64,000 nucleotides of DNA, taken from contig CALWKE010000001.1 in the NCBI GenBank assembly GCA_944381185.1, positions 392,939-456,938 on the forward strand. Reading direction: 5' to 3'. Shown in pieces: positions 50,888 to 60,419 of this stretch (positions within the stretch are counted from its first letter, which is position 1; every line of letters starts with the position of its first letter). The DNA comes from an uncultured Clostridia bacterium (GTDB lineage Bacteria > Bacillota > Clostridia > Christensenellales > UBA1242). A model generated the notes under the pieces. It made no database searches. It had not been told where the DNA came from and saw only the letters and a list, made by a program, of their open reading frames with translations. Both the position numbers and the translations under genes were made by a program.

Positions 50888-51360
50888 CTACATCTCAAAA
50901 TCTTTTTCTTTCTTTCTTTTCTTTTGCTCTTGCAATCTTTCAAGTTCTTGTATGCGTTCTTCTATTTCTTCATCAGTCATATTGTTGTTATATTCATATT
51001 TTTTTAATTCTTTTGTTTTTTGATTTTCTTGAATTTTTGTGTTAAGTCTATCGGTTGCTTCTTTTACATAATCACTATTAACAGAGTTGTAAACAGTTAT
51101 TGTTGTTTTTACATCTCTATGCCCCAATAGTTGTTGAATAACCTTTGGGTTCTCATTCATTTCAAAAAGCATATTTGAAAATGTATGGCGAAGCCCGTGA
51201 AAATGAATATTATACTTACCCAAATTATGTCGTTTAATAAATCTATCAAATATCATTCTACAACCTGAATATGTTCTAACACTTCCGTCGTCATTCGCAA
51301 AAATAAAAGATGTTGGAGCCGTAAGTTCAGCCGTAACATCTCTATTTGTTCTTTCTCTTT
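50888..51360 (-). pseudogene. Truncated tyrosine integrase of element D
   Basis: The open frame reads APTSFIFANDDGSVRTYSG, then HFHGLRHTFSNML, LLGHRDVKTTITVYNSVN and ends KEKDFEM. It is nearly identical to the last 150 residues of integrase A. The N-terminal domains and the catalytic Arg box I are missing; upstream sequence is replaced by a small membrane ORF. An internal ATG at 51256 could start a 122-residue piece, but it could not recombine DNA alone. Confidence 0.85.
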
Positions 51361-51507
51361 CTATATACCAATAATAATATAAACAGTTTTATTTATATCT
51401 TGGTGATAAAGATAAGTAAAAATTAATAATATTACAAATGGAATTGAAAAGTATTTATTAATAAATAATACAATTTCATTAAAAAATAATTTAATCTTAT
51501 TAGACAT
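51361..51507 (-). CDS. 48-residue membrane peptide upstream of the integrase remnant
   Basis: ATG 51507 with GGGAG 6 bases upstream opens a 48-codon frame. The product has a hydrophobic core (FSIPFVILLIFTYLYH) and a hydrophobic end (VYIIIGI). It stops directly where homology to integrase begins. It may be a small membrane protein or the truncated start of a longer one. Confidence 0.45.
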   Translation of the reverse strand: MSNKIKLFFNEIVLFINKYFSIPFVILLIFTYLYHQDINKTVYIIIGI

Positions 51508-51687
51508 ATAACTCCCTTTATATATAAAAGTTAATTTTATTATAACATATAAATTTTAAATTTCTAGTAATAATTTTAATTAAAAGAAATTTTTATATTT
51601 TAAATGATTTTTTACAACAAAAAACACTAGTAAAATTACTAATGTTTTGGTTCTTATAAATAAGGAGAATTTCTACTCTAATTTAAA

Positions 51688-52251
51688 TTATTTAAAAACT
51701 ACTAAAAACTTCTTATCTATACTCAATCTTTTTTGACAACTACAAATATCGTTTTTTAAACCTTTTTTGTATTCAGCAGGGATAACTGAATAAAAATCTA
51801 AAATTAAATGTTTATAATCATTTCCATTTCTTTCACATTTTATAACAATATCATTATGACTTATTGTATTTCTTAACTCTTTTATATTTAAAAATTTATC
51901 TTTTTCGATACAACTAAAATACTTTTCAATGATATTACTATTCTTGTATATATAATCAATTAATTCATTCATCGTTTTTTTATTTAAATCTTCATATTCT
52001 TTAAAAATATTTTCATTCCATAGCTTTGCTCTTATGTATTCTTCAAAAAATGACATGTACTTAAAGATATTTATTTGTAATCTTTTGTCATACCTATATA
52101 AATTTGAAACATTCTTCCAAGTACATTCACAATTTATGTCTTCCAAAATTTTAGCAAATTCTAAATACTTAATTTCGCCTTTAATATTTATCCATTTATC
52201 AATATCTATTTTGTGCTTATTATAATCTATTATTTCTTTTGTTATATTCAT
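51688..52251 (-). CDS. Abi/HEPN-like protein paired with a nucleotidyltransferase
   Basis: This 187-residue helical protein contains LRNTISHNDIV, with Arg127 and His132 in Rx4H spacing, and FFEEYIRAKLWNE, which resembles Abi_2-type proteins. ATG 52251 with GAGG upstream is preferred to GTG 52266. It overlaps the nucleotidyltransferase end by 32 bases. The pair has the layout of HEPN-MNT toxin-antitoxin modules, where the MNT enzyme silences the HEPN RNase. Assignment rests on motif and pairing. Confidence 0.6.
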   Translation of the reverse strand: MNITKEIIDYNKHKIDIDKWINIKGEIKYLEFAKILEDINCECTWKNVSNLYRYDKRLQINIFKYMSFFEEYIRAKLWNENIFKEYEDLNKKTMNELIDYIYKNSNIIEKYFSCIEKDKFLNIKELRNTISHNDIVIKCERNGNDYKHLILDFYSVIPAEYKKGLKNDICSCQKRLSIDKKFLVVFK

Positions 52252-52873
52252 AATTATATACCTCACTTATAAATAATTGTGATGACGAAATTTTAGATGG
52301 ATCATTTTCAGGTTTTTGTTTCTCTTTTATTTTCTTCGGTAATAAATAATCAATAAATTTTAATTTTTTATTGTTATCCCATTTTTTAAAAATTCTATAA
52401 GCTTCATTATATTTTGGCAACTCATTCCATGTATATTCATTTTTCGTTTTTGTTTCTTTCTTTATATTTCTTCTTATAATCAAATCGTTTTCGGGGAATG
52501 TTTTAATTATCACAAAATCAATATGAAAATTTTGTCCATTGCCTAAGCAACGATAAGTTATTGACGTTGTTGAATTTTCTATTTTTGCATTTTTATGTTC
52601 TTTATCTTTATATGATTGTAAACAATTAAAAAAATCATTTTTTATTTGTGTTGCATTACTCAAATCTATTTTACTTCTATTAGTTAGTAAAATTTGATAA
52701 TCAATATCATAATCCCCGTTATCATCAACTAACATTGTTCCAAGAGATCCCGATCCTACAATTCTTTGAGTAAAAACATATTTTTCCTTTAACTCTTTGT
52801 GAAAAAAATTTATAATGTTGTTAGCAATGTTTCTAATGTTTTTTTGTTGTTTTCTATATAATCTTTTAACCAT
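52220..52873 (-). CDS. Nucleotidyltransferase (MNT/CD-NTase-like fold)
   Basis: The 217-residue protein has the Pol-beta nucleotidyltransferase signature GSGSLGT (40-46) followed by acidic DYDIDYQI (54-61), and a third acidic strand region NFHIDFVII. ATG 52873 with GGGAG is preferred to 52885. CD-NTase- and MNT-type members both share these motifs; the coupling to a HEPN-like protein favours an antitoxin-type MNT. Confidence 0.75.
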   Translation of the reverse strand: MVKRLYRKQQKNIRNIANNIINFFHKELKEKYVFTQRIVGSGSLGTMLVDDNGDYDIDYQILLTNRSKIDLSNATQIKNDFFNCLQSYKDKEHKNAKIENSTTSITYRCLGNGQNFHIDFVIIKTFPENDLIIRRNIKKETKTKNEYTWNELPKYNEAYRIFKKWDNNKKLKFIDYLLPKKIKEKQKPENDPSKISSSQLFISEVYNYEYNKRNNRL

Positions 52874-53502
52874 AAACTCTCCCATTCTGATTTTTAAGAC
52901 ATAATTTATTAATTATTTGGCAATCTTATTATAACATAAAATCAGATTCTTTCACTAAAATATTGTTAATTAAAGAATGAATACATGCTTTATTATAAAT
53001 TTATATTTTTACACTATGTTACTAATTATAAGGCATTTTTACTTCCATATTATATTTATTCAAATTTAATCAGTTTTAGGTAGTTCAAAATCAACTTAGG
53101 TGGATGGTGTCATGTAATAAATTTAGCATGGTTGTCAAATGGTGTCTACGAGTTGATGCTTTGACAGCAAAAGAAAAACACTAGCATTTTTGCTAGTGTT
53201 TTAAAGGGTTTTAGTGGGCAGAGCAAAATCCAATTTTGTGCTTTGCAAATTGGTAAAAATCAATAAAAGCCGAAGTGTTGAATTATTTTGGTTGCGTTTT
53301 GCCATAGAAATTTCGCCAGGCATCAACATTTTTATCCAAAGAATTTTTCCTACATAGACACAAAAAATTGCAAGCGCACTGTTGCAGTCAAAATTATATA
53401 TATGTTTGTATTATAAATATCCTTATTCTTCCTCAATTTGTTTCTAATTTTTTTACAATGCTTTACTCTTTTGACTTATAAAAACAGATAATTTTCTTTA
53501 TC
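52874..53502. other. Non-coding right end of element D
   Basis: No gene is visible. The region holds GTTTTAGGTAGTTC (53073-53086), TGGTTGTCA/AATGGTGTCT tandem-like arm repeats at about 53139-53157, a hairpin AACACTAGCA/TGCTAGTGTT (53176-53201) and the degenerate core TTGGTAA at 53250. Beyond that the sequence is taken as host chromosome. Confidence 0.5.
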
Positions 53503-53530
53503 AAAAAAAGCACCACATTGGGTGCTTTCG
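53503..53530 (-). terminator. Terminator of the ABC-2 exporter operon
   Basis: AAGCACC (53508-53514) pairs with GGTGCTT (53521-53527); on the minus strand a run of seven T follows. It lies 36 bases past the last permease stop. Confidence 0.85.
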
Positions 53531-53565
53531 TTATGCTTTTCTTGTCAAATTGCTTTGTCCAAATT

Positions 53566-54345
53566 TTATGATCCTGAGCTTTTGTATTTACGCAAACTCA
53601 AATTAAAGAATATTATGCAAGGGATGACAAATAACATTCCAAAAAATGGTGCTGTTGCGCACAACCATGCAGGAATTGTTCCAATCTCTAAGATGTATGA
53701 TAGTGGCAAGTAATTGAAACATGCAATAGGAATGATATAGGTAAATATTGTTGTTAACCATTTGGCATATATATTGATTGGATAATAAGCAAGTTCTTTG
53801 CTACCATTTGTGATTATATTCAAAAATTCCAAATTTTCAATAGTGTATATGCTGATACCCGCACTTAAAACAAACAGTCCAAATATGACAAATATCCCAC
53901 ACACATATGTCGCAATCAAAACAATCACTTTTAAGGCCGTCCATTCAATGTCCACATTCAAAAACGCAATAATACTGATGACAATACCAAGCACCACCCT
54001 ACCAAGTTTTGAAAATTCTATTTTAGAACCAAATATTTGATAATGGATATTGACAGGCCTGATCAAAAATCTGTCAAGTTCTCCTGATTGAATAAGTTTT
54101 GGGAATTCATCATATCCTCTTGCAAAACACTCTGTAAGAGAATAAACCGTGTAGACAATTCCCATCATAATAAGTGATTGATAAAATGTCCAACCAGCAA
54201 CTGAGTCAAACTGTTTGAACAGCAGATAAACTGCCAGCACTTCACTGATATTTATAAGCACTTGATTAAACGATATAAACATCATATTGTAACGATACTG
54301 AAAAGAAGATTTCAAATGCATTTTCAAATAATTTGCATACAGCAT
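53566..54345 (-). CDS. ABC-2 family permease (second subunit)
   Basis: The 259-residue protein has six hydrophobic segments and the family phrase FPKLIQSGELDRFLIRPVN. It matches the COG3694-type permease found beside COG4587 and COG4586 proteins. It starts 1 base after the preceding permease gene. The substrate is not evident. Confidence 0.88.
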   Translation of the reverse strand: MLYANYLKMHLKSSFQYRYNMMFISFNQVLINISEVLAVYLLFKQFDSVAGWTFYQSLIMMGIVYTVYSLTECFARGYDEFPKLIQSGELDRFLIRPVNIHYQIFGSKIEFSKLGRVVLGIVISIIAFLNVDIEWTALKVIVLIATYVCGIFVIFGLFVLSAGISIYTIENLEFLNIITNGSKELAYYPINIYAKWLTTIFTYIIPIACFNYLPLSYILEIGTIPAWLCATAPFFGMLFVIPCIIFFNLSLRKYKSSGS

Positions 54346-54346
54346 A

Positions 54347-55147
54347 CTAACCTCCTTGAATGACAGTTTTTCTCAAAGCAGAATTTATTAATGCCCGCCC
54401 CAACAACATCAAAACAACCAACCATGCAAGACCAATTGCAATATATATGAGGCCATCTGTTATTCCAACATTTCCTATATATATCCTAAATGGCAAATCT
54501 GAAATAAATCTAAATGGCAAATAGTTTATTACATTTTGCACACCTTGTGGAAACAAAGGCAAAGGTATTATGAGCCCAGCAAACAGATTGGATATAGAAG
54601 ACACAATGCCAATAGACCCTTTGTCAGACAGTGTCTTAAAAGTCAAAAAGACTGCGAACATAGAAATTGCGTTGCTAATAAACAACCCCAAGATCAAACT
54701 CACAATAAACAATAAAAATGCAACAAAACTGACTGGTCCATGCATTCTTAAATTTGCGGGAAGCAAAAATGCGATGATTATAATTGGTGCAAATCTAAGT
54801 AAGGTCGATGCTAATTTTTGTCCAACACCTTCTACATACCATTGATTGTATATGCCAATTGGTCGAATAAATTTGTAGCAAACATTGCCATTTGTTATTT
54901 CTTTTCCAATTCTTTTTCCCATGACAATGTATCTCATGGCAAAAAATGCTTGTCCAAGCCAAATGTATGATATCATTTGCGAAATTGTGAAACCATTTAC
55001 CGCGTCTTGTTGCATAAAAGCTGTATACAAATATATCTGCAAAATTCCCCAAAAAAATTGTGTAGCTATGCCTGAGATGGCTTTCGCTCTATATTGCAGT
55101 TCTCCCTTGAACTCCATTTTAAAAATACCAAAATATGATTTTCCCAT
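54347..55147 (-). CDS. ABC-2 family permease (first subunit)
   Basis: The 266-residue protein has six membrane segments and the matching phrase EITNGNVCYKFIRPIGIYNQ, as in COG4587 permeases. ATG 55147 with AGAGGTG upstream is preferred to GTG 55153. It forms the heterodimeric channel with the next gene. Confidence 0.88.
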   Translation of the reverse strand: MGKSYFGIFKMEFKGELQYRAKAISGIATQFFWGILQIYLYTAFMQQDAVNGFTISQMISYIWLGQAFFAMRYIVMGKRIGKEITNGNVCYKFIRPIGIYNQWYVEGVGQKLASTLLRFAPIIIIAFLLPANLRMHGPVSFVAFLLFIVSLILGLFISNAISMFAVFLTFKTLSDKGSIGIVSSISNLFAGLIIPLPLFPQGVQNVINYLPFRFISDLPFRIYIGNVGITDGLIYIAIGLAWLVVLMLLGRALINSALRKTVIQGG

Positions 55148-55155
55148 AACCACCT

Positions 55156-56145
55156 CTACAATTTATACTCTTTATAGAGCCTTGCTAGAATCTCATCAAC
55201 ACTGAGATTGTTAACTTGAAAATCTATGATTTCATATTTTTGAGATATTTTATTTACAAAATTTTTGGTATGGAATTCTGTTGTAGGCAAATTTTTGAGA
55301 GTTGCAAATTTTTTGTTATGTGATACAACTTCATAACCTTCTAATTCAATTGTGTCATATTCTTTTGCAAATTCTATTTCAATTGTCTTAATAGATGAAT
55401 ATTTGTTTTTGATACTATCAAAATTTCCTTGATACAATATTTGACCTTTTCCAATCAAAATGATTTTATTTGTCAAGGCTTCAATATCACTCATATCATG
55501 CGTGGTGAGTATGATTGTCGTATGCCATTGTTGATTTATGTATTTGATAAAATCTCTTACAGCCAATTTTGTTACAGCATCAAGTCCGATTGTAGGCTCA
55601 TCAAGGAACAAAATTTTTGGTCGGTGCAACAATGCTCCGGCTAGTTCACATTTCATTTTTTGTCCAAGCGACAATTGCCTCAGAGGTCGCCCAAGCAACT
55701 CTTCAAGATTTAATGCCTTATTCAAAACCTCAAGGGTTTGCTTGAATTCGTCATCAGGTATTTTATATATGTCTTTTAATAGGTCAAAACTATCAATAAT
55801 TGGGACATCCCACCACAGTTGACTTCTCTGACCAAAAACAACACCAATGTTTTTGACAAATTTTTTTCTGTTTTTCCATGGAACTAGTCCATCAATGATA
55901 CATGTTCCAGATGATGGGGTAAGGATTCCGCTCATTATCTTTATTGTGGTGCTTTTTCCTGCTCCGTTTGGACCAATGTATCCGACAATGTCTCCTTCGT
56001 CTATCGAAAAAGTAACATCTTTTAGGGCTTGTATAATCTTGTGCTTTCGCATGAAAAAATTCTTAAACATGCTAAACCGCCCTTTGTTCCTTTCTGGAAC
56101 TTTAAAATTTTTGCAAATGTCTGTAAACTCTATGATTCTTGCCAT
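55156..56145 (-). CDS. ABC transporter ATP-binding protein
   Basis: The 329-residue ATPase has Walker A GPNGAGKSTT, signature LSLGQKMKCELAGALL, Walker B KILFLDEPTIGLD and switch TTHDMSDIEAL. The C-terminal extension (from about 235) is typical of COG4586 exporters. It heads the three-gene operon with GGAGG before the start. Confidence 0.93.
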   Translation of the reverse strand: MARIIEFTDICKNFKVPERNKGRFSMFKNFFMRKHKIIQALKDVTFSIDEGDIVGYIGPNGAGKSTTIKIMSGILTPSSGTCIIDGLVPWKNRKKFVKNIGVVFGQRSQLWWDVPIIDSFDLLKDIYKIPDDEFKQTLEVLNKALNLEELLGRPLRQLSLGQKMKCELAGALLHRPKILFLDEPTIGLDAVTKLAVRDFIKYINQQWHTTIILTTHDMSDIEALTNKIILIGKGQILYQGNFDSIKNKYSSIKTIEIEFAKEYDTIELEGYEVVSHNKKFATLKNLPTTEFHTKNFVNKISQKYEIIDFQVNNLSVDEILARLYKEYKL

Positions 56146-56600
56146 TTCATATCCTCCCTTGTTAAATAGATTAAGAAAAAAAACAAGTAGAAAGTTAAAC
56201 AGTATTTTAATGCAAAATATTTAATGCCAAAAGCGTATTTGTTTATTATAACATACTTTTAAATCTTTGTCAACAAATATATTTAATATATTTAAAATTC
56301 TATTTTTCCATAAATATAACTTACAAAACACTCAACGCAAAATAATAAAAATTTTAATAATCCCACAAAATAAAAAAGCCTTGCTAAAATTTTGCAAAGC
56401 TTTCAAATTTGCTGCGAAAATATCTCATACACCAAACAATAAAGTTTCTATTATTTATGTTCAAGATTCCAATAATATGGTTGCAATTCATGTAATGGCA
56501 AAAACACTAACTTATTGTCTTTGTTGCTAATTCTGCCAAGTATTGTTTTGAATAGTTAATTTATATATTTTAATTTTATTTTTTACATCAATTTTTATTA
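56146..56600. other. Non-coding or decayed stretch
   Basis: No convincing gene is seen. A weak hairpin GCCTTGC/GCAAAGC lies at about 56381-56401. Short plus-strand frames lack a ribosome binding site and recognisable sequence. Confidence 0.4.
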
Positions 56601-56918
56601 CTAAATATAGTAAGCATAAATTTTTAATCCATAATCATATTCATGAATTATGTAATCTTCATAAGGTTTGTAATAATGATTATTTTCTTTTATTACCCAT
56701 GGTTTAAGAGATTTTCCAGTTGTATCAGTTATTTGTTCGCCAGTTCCGTTTTCTTCCGTAAAATAACCCATAAATGTTTTACCTTCACAAAAAGACTTGA
56801 AATCTGGCGTATAATTATTAACCACATCATATACTGCAATACCTTGACCATCTTTTTCCGTGTAATAACCACTAGTTTCATAAAAATTGGCGTTTTCAAC
56901 ACCAATTGCACATTTTAT
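56601..56918 (-). pseudogene. C-terminal fragment of an InlB-repeat surface protein
   Basis: A frame open from a TAA at 56919 to the stop at 56601 has no start codon with a site. It encodes two repeat-like units, GYYTEKDGQGIAVYDV and GYFTEENGTGEQITDT, matching the Listeria-Bacteroides (InlB B) repeat pattern, followed by a Tyr-rich end. It is likely the tail of a lost surface protein gene. Confidence 0.55.
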
Positions 56919-56965
56919 TTATATTATAAAACAAAATAATTAAAAATTTAAATAAATTAAGGCAA

Positions 56966-57002
56966 AAAAGATTAAATCAAATTAATGACTTAATCTTTTT
57001 TT
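56966..57002 (-). terminator. Terminator of the large lipoprotein gene
   Basis: AAAAAGATTAA and TTAATCTTTTT flank a 14-base loop, directly after the stop at 57005 on the minus strand. Confidence 0.8.
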
Positions 57003-57004
57003 AT

Positions 57005-59647
57005 TTATTCATTTATTAATTTGAATTGAATTGTATAACCTAAAACGTCATCATCTTGCACATTTTGTTCTAAATTTGTAAATGTTACTTGATGCCCAAC
57101 ATAATTGCCTTCGCTATCAAAAACACAAACACATTCAATACCAGATCTTGAATCTGAACCTATCATTTTTATTTTAATTAGTCCATTTTCGCTATCAATA
57201 TAATAACTTGTTGTTGGTGTTTCAGAAAAAATAGAAAGTGATATAAATGGCAAATCAATTTCAAATGAATTATAAAGCATTTCACTATAATTACCACTTA
57301 TTTGATTTAAACTTCCATCAATTTCTTGAATTGTTACATTTGTTTCAGTTCCACTTCTGTTTGAAATTGTGCCGTTTAAAGTATACAATCTTTCTTTGTC
57401 AGTTACAACTGAAAGTTTATTAGTGCTTGCATTATATACATATGTTTTATCTTCACTAAATTGAGCCATATCATCTTTACTTGCATAAGTTACAGAAACA
57501 TTTTCTGCATAATAACTTTCAACATCTGTCCAGCTTTCTTTTTTAGTTTCAACACGAAGCAATACTTCTGCATTATAGTTAAGTTTTTGTCCTAATCCAC
57601 TTTCTGCCCAACTTTTCATAACATTAAGTTCTTCAGGTGGTTGATTTAAATCAAATTCAGTATATTCACCAGAAGTGTCTAAAACAAACAATTTTTCTAA
57701 TTCAATGCTAATGTTATTATTATTATTGCTATAATAAATTGGACTATTTGATACAAATGAAACGGTTATATTATGTAAAATTCTAGGAACTTCATCTGTT
57801 AAATTATAATCCTCTATTGTGTAAGTTCCATAAATCTCTGGAACCATAAAGGTTAAACATTCTTTAAATGTTTTGCCCGGTGTTAATACTAAATCATCAG
57901 AAAACCTTGGGATTGCATCTAACCTATGAATTAAAACACTAGGATTAAGTCTTGATTCATCAGCAATATAATTGCTATTAACAGGGGTTGCATTAATTGT
58001 TACATACACATATCCATTTGTTACACTAGAATTATTAATTAATTCATTAGTTGAATTATATAGACCTGTTGGAGTGAATTTGAAATATTTTCGACTATTT
58101 TTTTCAACTATTTCTGCACTGCCTTGAAAATAATTAGAATTGTTTTTATTTTCAGTTCCGATTGATAAAGAACCAAATTCAAATCTATCATCATTAGTAA
58201 ATGGAATTAAGAATGAACCATCTTCAAATAATTGATCTTCTCCATTGATTTCAAAGTTTGCATAAATTGTTGCTTTGTTAATTGTTTTTGTTACTTCAAT
58301 ATCATTTGTTGTTTGATTGTTCCAAACAAAATTAGTTTTATCTTTAAGTTCAATTTTATATTTATTTTCACCTGCTTGCATTGCAACAATATCAATAACT
58401 TTCTTAAGATTATCATCTGATTCGGTTGTGATTTGTTGCCAAGAACTACCAACCCATTTGTAAACATTAATATAATCTAATGGTCTAAATATAGTGCTAT
58501 TATTATCAAAAATAACAAATTCATAATTGCTTGAACTTTCATTATATGTAATGCTGTCACTAATTTTATTATAAATAATTTCACCCTTTTCAATTGTTAA
58601 TGCCACTTTTCCAAATTCAACAGTTTTATAATTTGAATCAGTTGGAACAAATAAAACCATAAATTCATCGCCATTATTTGTGCTGTTTACATAAGTTTCT
58701 GGATTTTGCCATTGCAACTCTCCACCAACTTGTTGACCATAAAAATTTTCAAACTTATAAGAATCACCAGAATCAAAAATATCAATTTCACTTAAAGCAA
58801 TAGCACCTGTTTTATGTTCGGTGTTATAAACATCATTATACTCGAATGTTGCAGTTATTTGACCAGTTATTCCACCTTCAGATAATTGAATTGTTGCCTG
58901 ACTTACTGTTAACTTTGTTGGAACAGAATATTTGTCTTCAAAATTTTCAGAAGATACTTTAACATAAATGTAATACTCTCCAACATTTTGATTAATATTG
59001 GTGTAAATAGATTCACCATTATTTTCAAGATATTCTTGTTTTTCAGATTCAGTTGTTTTTGAAAGATATTCTTGATATTCATCACTCGTTAACACTTTAT
59101 TGCTAGACTCAACAATTTCAAGTTCACCGGTTTCTTGACTTGGTGTTGTTTGAAGTTTTATTTCAGGAATTTCCCTTCCATATTCAACACTGTTTGATGA
59201 CAATCTAATGTAATATGGATTTATATTTTGCCCTTCAACAACAGAAAAGTAAATATAAGCATTAAACACATTTCCGTTATTTGTGTAAGTATGGCAAATT
59301 TCATAAAAACCCAAATTCAGATTTGTTAAATCAGAAATTTGATTTCTATTGCCACTGCTATCAGTGTAATAATATTTAACAGAATAATTGCTGTCATTTG
59401 ATTGAACATCTTTAGTTGACCCATCAGAATAATAAAGCACAAGTTTATAGTCATCTAAAACTGGGGATTCACCAAACTCAACATCTTGCTTTGTCCAATT
59501 ATTTAAATGATCAGTGCCTGTTGCCTTTTCAATGATTTTGATATCATTAACAACGGCTGGATCTTTTCCACCACAAGCAGTAATCACTGCCATTAATGGC
59601 AATATTAAACAAATTGCAAAAACAAAGCTTAAAATTTTCTTTTTCAT
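57005..59647 (-). CDS. Large surface lipoprotein with Ig/MBG-like domains
   Basis: The 880-residue protein has a lipoprotein signal (MKKKILSFVFAICLILPLMA, lipobox VITAC, Cys25). The remainder is beta-rich, with segments like YYSDGSTKDVQ and YNAEVLLRVETKK in the style of MBG or bacterial Ig-like domains. It should be anchored outside the cell by its lipid. It is monocistronic, with GGAGG before the start and a terminator after the stop. Binding partner unknown. Confidence 0.82.
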   Translation of the reverse strand: MKKKILSFVFAICLILPLMAVITACGGKDPAVVNDIKIIEKATGTDHLNNWTKQDVEFGESPVLDDYKLVLYYSDGSTKDVQSNDSNYSVKYYYTDSSGNRNQISDLTNLNLGFYEICHTYTNNGNVFNAYIYFSVVEGQNINPYYIRLSSNSVEYGREIPEIKLQTTPSQETGELEIVESSNKVLTSDEYQEYLSKTTESEKQEYLENNGESIYTNINQNVGEYYIYVKVSSENFEDKYSVPTKLTVSQATIQLSEGGITGQITATFEYNDVYNTEHKTGAIALSEIDIFDSGDSYKFENFYGQQVGGELQWQNPETYVNSTNNGDEFMVLFVPTDSNYKTVEFGKVALTIEKGEIIYNKISDSITYNESSSNYEFVIFDNNSTIFRPLDYINVYKWVGSSWQQITTESDDNLKKVIDIVAMQAGENKYKIELKDKTNFVWNNQTTNDIEVTKTINKATIYANFEINGEDQLFEDGSFLIPFTNDDRFEFGSLSIGTENKNNSNYFQGSAEIVEKNSRKYFKFTPTGLYNSTNELINNSSVTNGYVYVTINATPVNSNYIADESRLNPSVLIHRLDAIPRFSDDLVLTPGKTFKECLTFMVPEIYGTYTIEDYNLTDEVPRILHNITVSFVSNSPIYYSNNNNNISIELEKLFVLDTSGEYTEFDLNQPPEELNVMKSWAESGLGQKLNYNAEVLLRVETKKESWTDVESYYAENVSVTYASKDDMAQFSEDKTYVYNASTNKLSVVTDKERLYTLNGTISNRSGTETNVTIQEIDGSLNQISGNYSEMLYNSFEIDLPFISLSIFSETPTTSYYIDSENGLIKIKMIGSDSRSGIECVCVFDSEGNYVGHQVTFTNLEQNVQDDDVLGYTIQFKLINE

Positions 59648-59770
59648 AAATCCTCCTTTTTGTTATATGCATAAAAAGGGTTGTTTGTGAAAAATGTCAA
59701 CATATAACTATAAAATTACAATATCATAAAAATCACAAAATAACAAGCAATTTGCCTGTTTTTTTCATTA

Positions 59771-60271
59771 TCAAATCGTTAAAACAGCAACTGCAATAGC
59801 ACCAGCGAAAAGCCCGATTGCTAATAGTATTTGAAAAATTCCGACAAATATGTCAAGTTTTTTATATTTTAAACTTGGAGTTGTCTGTAGTTCCGCCTCT
59901 AAATTTTCAATTTTCTTTTGATTTTTTTCAAGCAATGCTTTCCTTTTTTCTGCTTTATAAACAACACCCATAATCGCCATCGCAAAAGCAGTGAAGGCAT
60001 AAACGCCACAATATTCAAGTGCTGCAATAAAGGTTGCAACAAAGAAAATACCAATAAAAATTAGCGCAACAACTTTTGCAACTCCACCACCAAGTGAACC
60101 GCCTGTCATAAATGATGACAAAAACCAATATTCAAGTCCGAGCGCAGCACCAATAAAAAGCATTGAAAGGATGATTGCAAAAATTCTTGCACCAACACCC
60201 CCTCTTTCATATCTTCGCATATCTCTATAATGCCGACTAGGAATACTAAATAACCAACCTAAAAAATTCAT
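59771..60271 (-). CDS. Small membrane protein of unknown function
   Basis: The 166-residue protein has four hydrophobic helices (IFAIILSMLFIGAAL; KVVALIFIGIFFVATFIAAL; VYAFTAFAMAIMGVVY; LDIFVGIFQILLAIGLF) and a charged stretch with coiled-coil character (KALLEKNQKKIENLEAEL) between the third and fourth. The Arg/Tyr-rich N-terminus RHYRDMRRYERGG should be cytoplasmic. Family not recognised. Confidence 0.7.
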   Translation of the reverse strand: MNFLGWLFSIPSRHYRDMRRYERGGVGARIFAIILSMLFIGAALGLEYWFLSSFMTGGSLGGGVAKVVALIFIGIFFVATFIAALEYCGVYAFTAFAMAIMGVVYKAEKRKALLEKNQKKIENLEAELQTTPSLKYKKLDIFVGIFQILLAIGLFAGAIAVAVLTI

Positions 60272-60419
60272 AAATCCCCCTTTGTTGATTTTATATTAAT
60301 ATATTCAGTTCTTTAAAGTCAAATATTCTCTTTAATTTTTCATCATTTGTGACATAATAATCACAGAAATAATTTGATATCTTGATAATAGAATCTTTTA
60401 AAAATAAACAAAAAAAATA

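Larger units (their letters stand above)
49987..53256. mobile_element. Element D, decayed integrated element
   Basis: It is bounded by the orphan tRNA half at 49987 and a degenerate core TTGGTAA at 53250, with the arm-type GTTTTAGGTAGTTC at 53073 near the right end and TTTGCTGTCA repeats near the left. The integrase keeps only its catalytic C-terminal part. Cargo is a nucleotidyltransferase/HEPN-like pair and two membrane proteins. Confidence 0.6.

Noticed and set aside
53250..53256. TTGGTAA at the right of element D as a sure attachment site
   Set aside because: Only seven bases match and no tRNA half follows, so it is kept only as a tentative boundary.
56267..56530. 87-codon plus-strand frame upstream of the InlB fragment
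   Set aside because: It has no ribosome binding site and a low-complexity composition, and lies in an AT-rich spacer with no recognised similarity.
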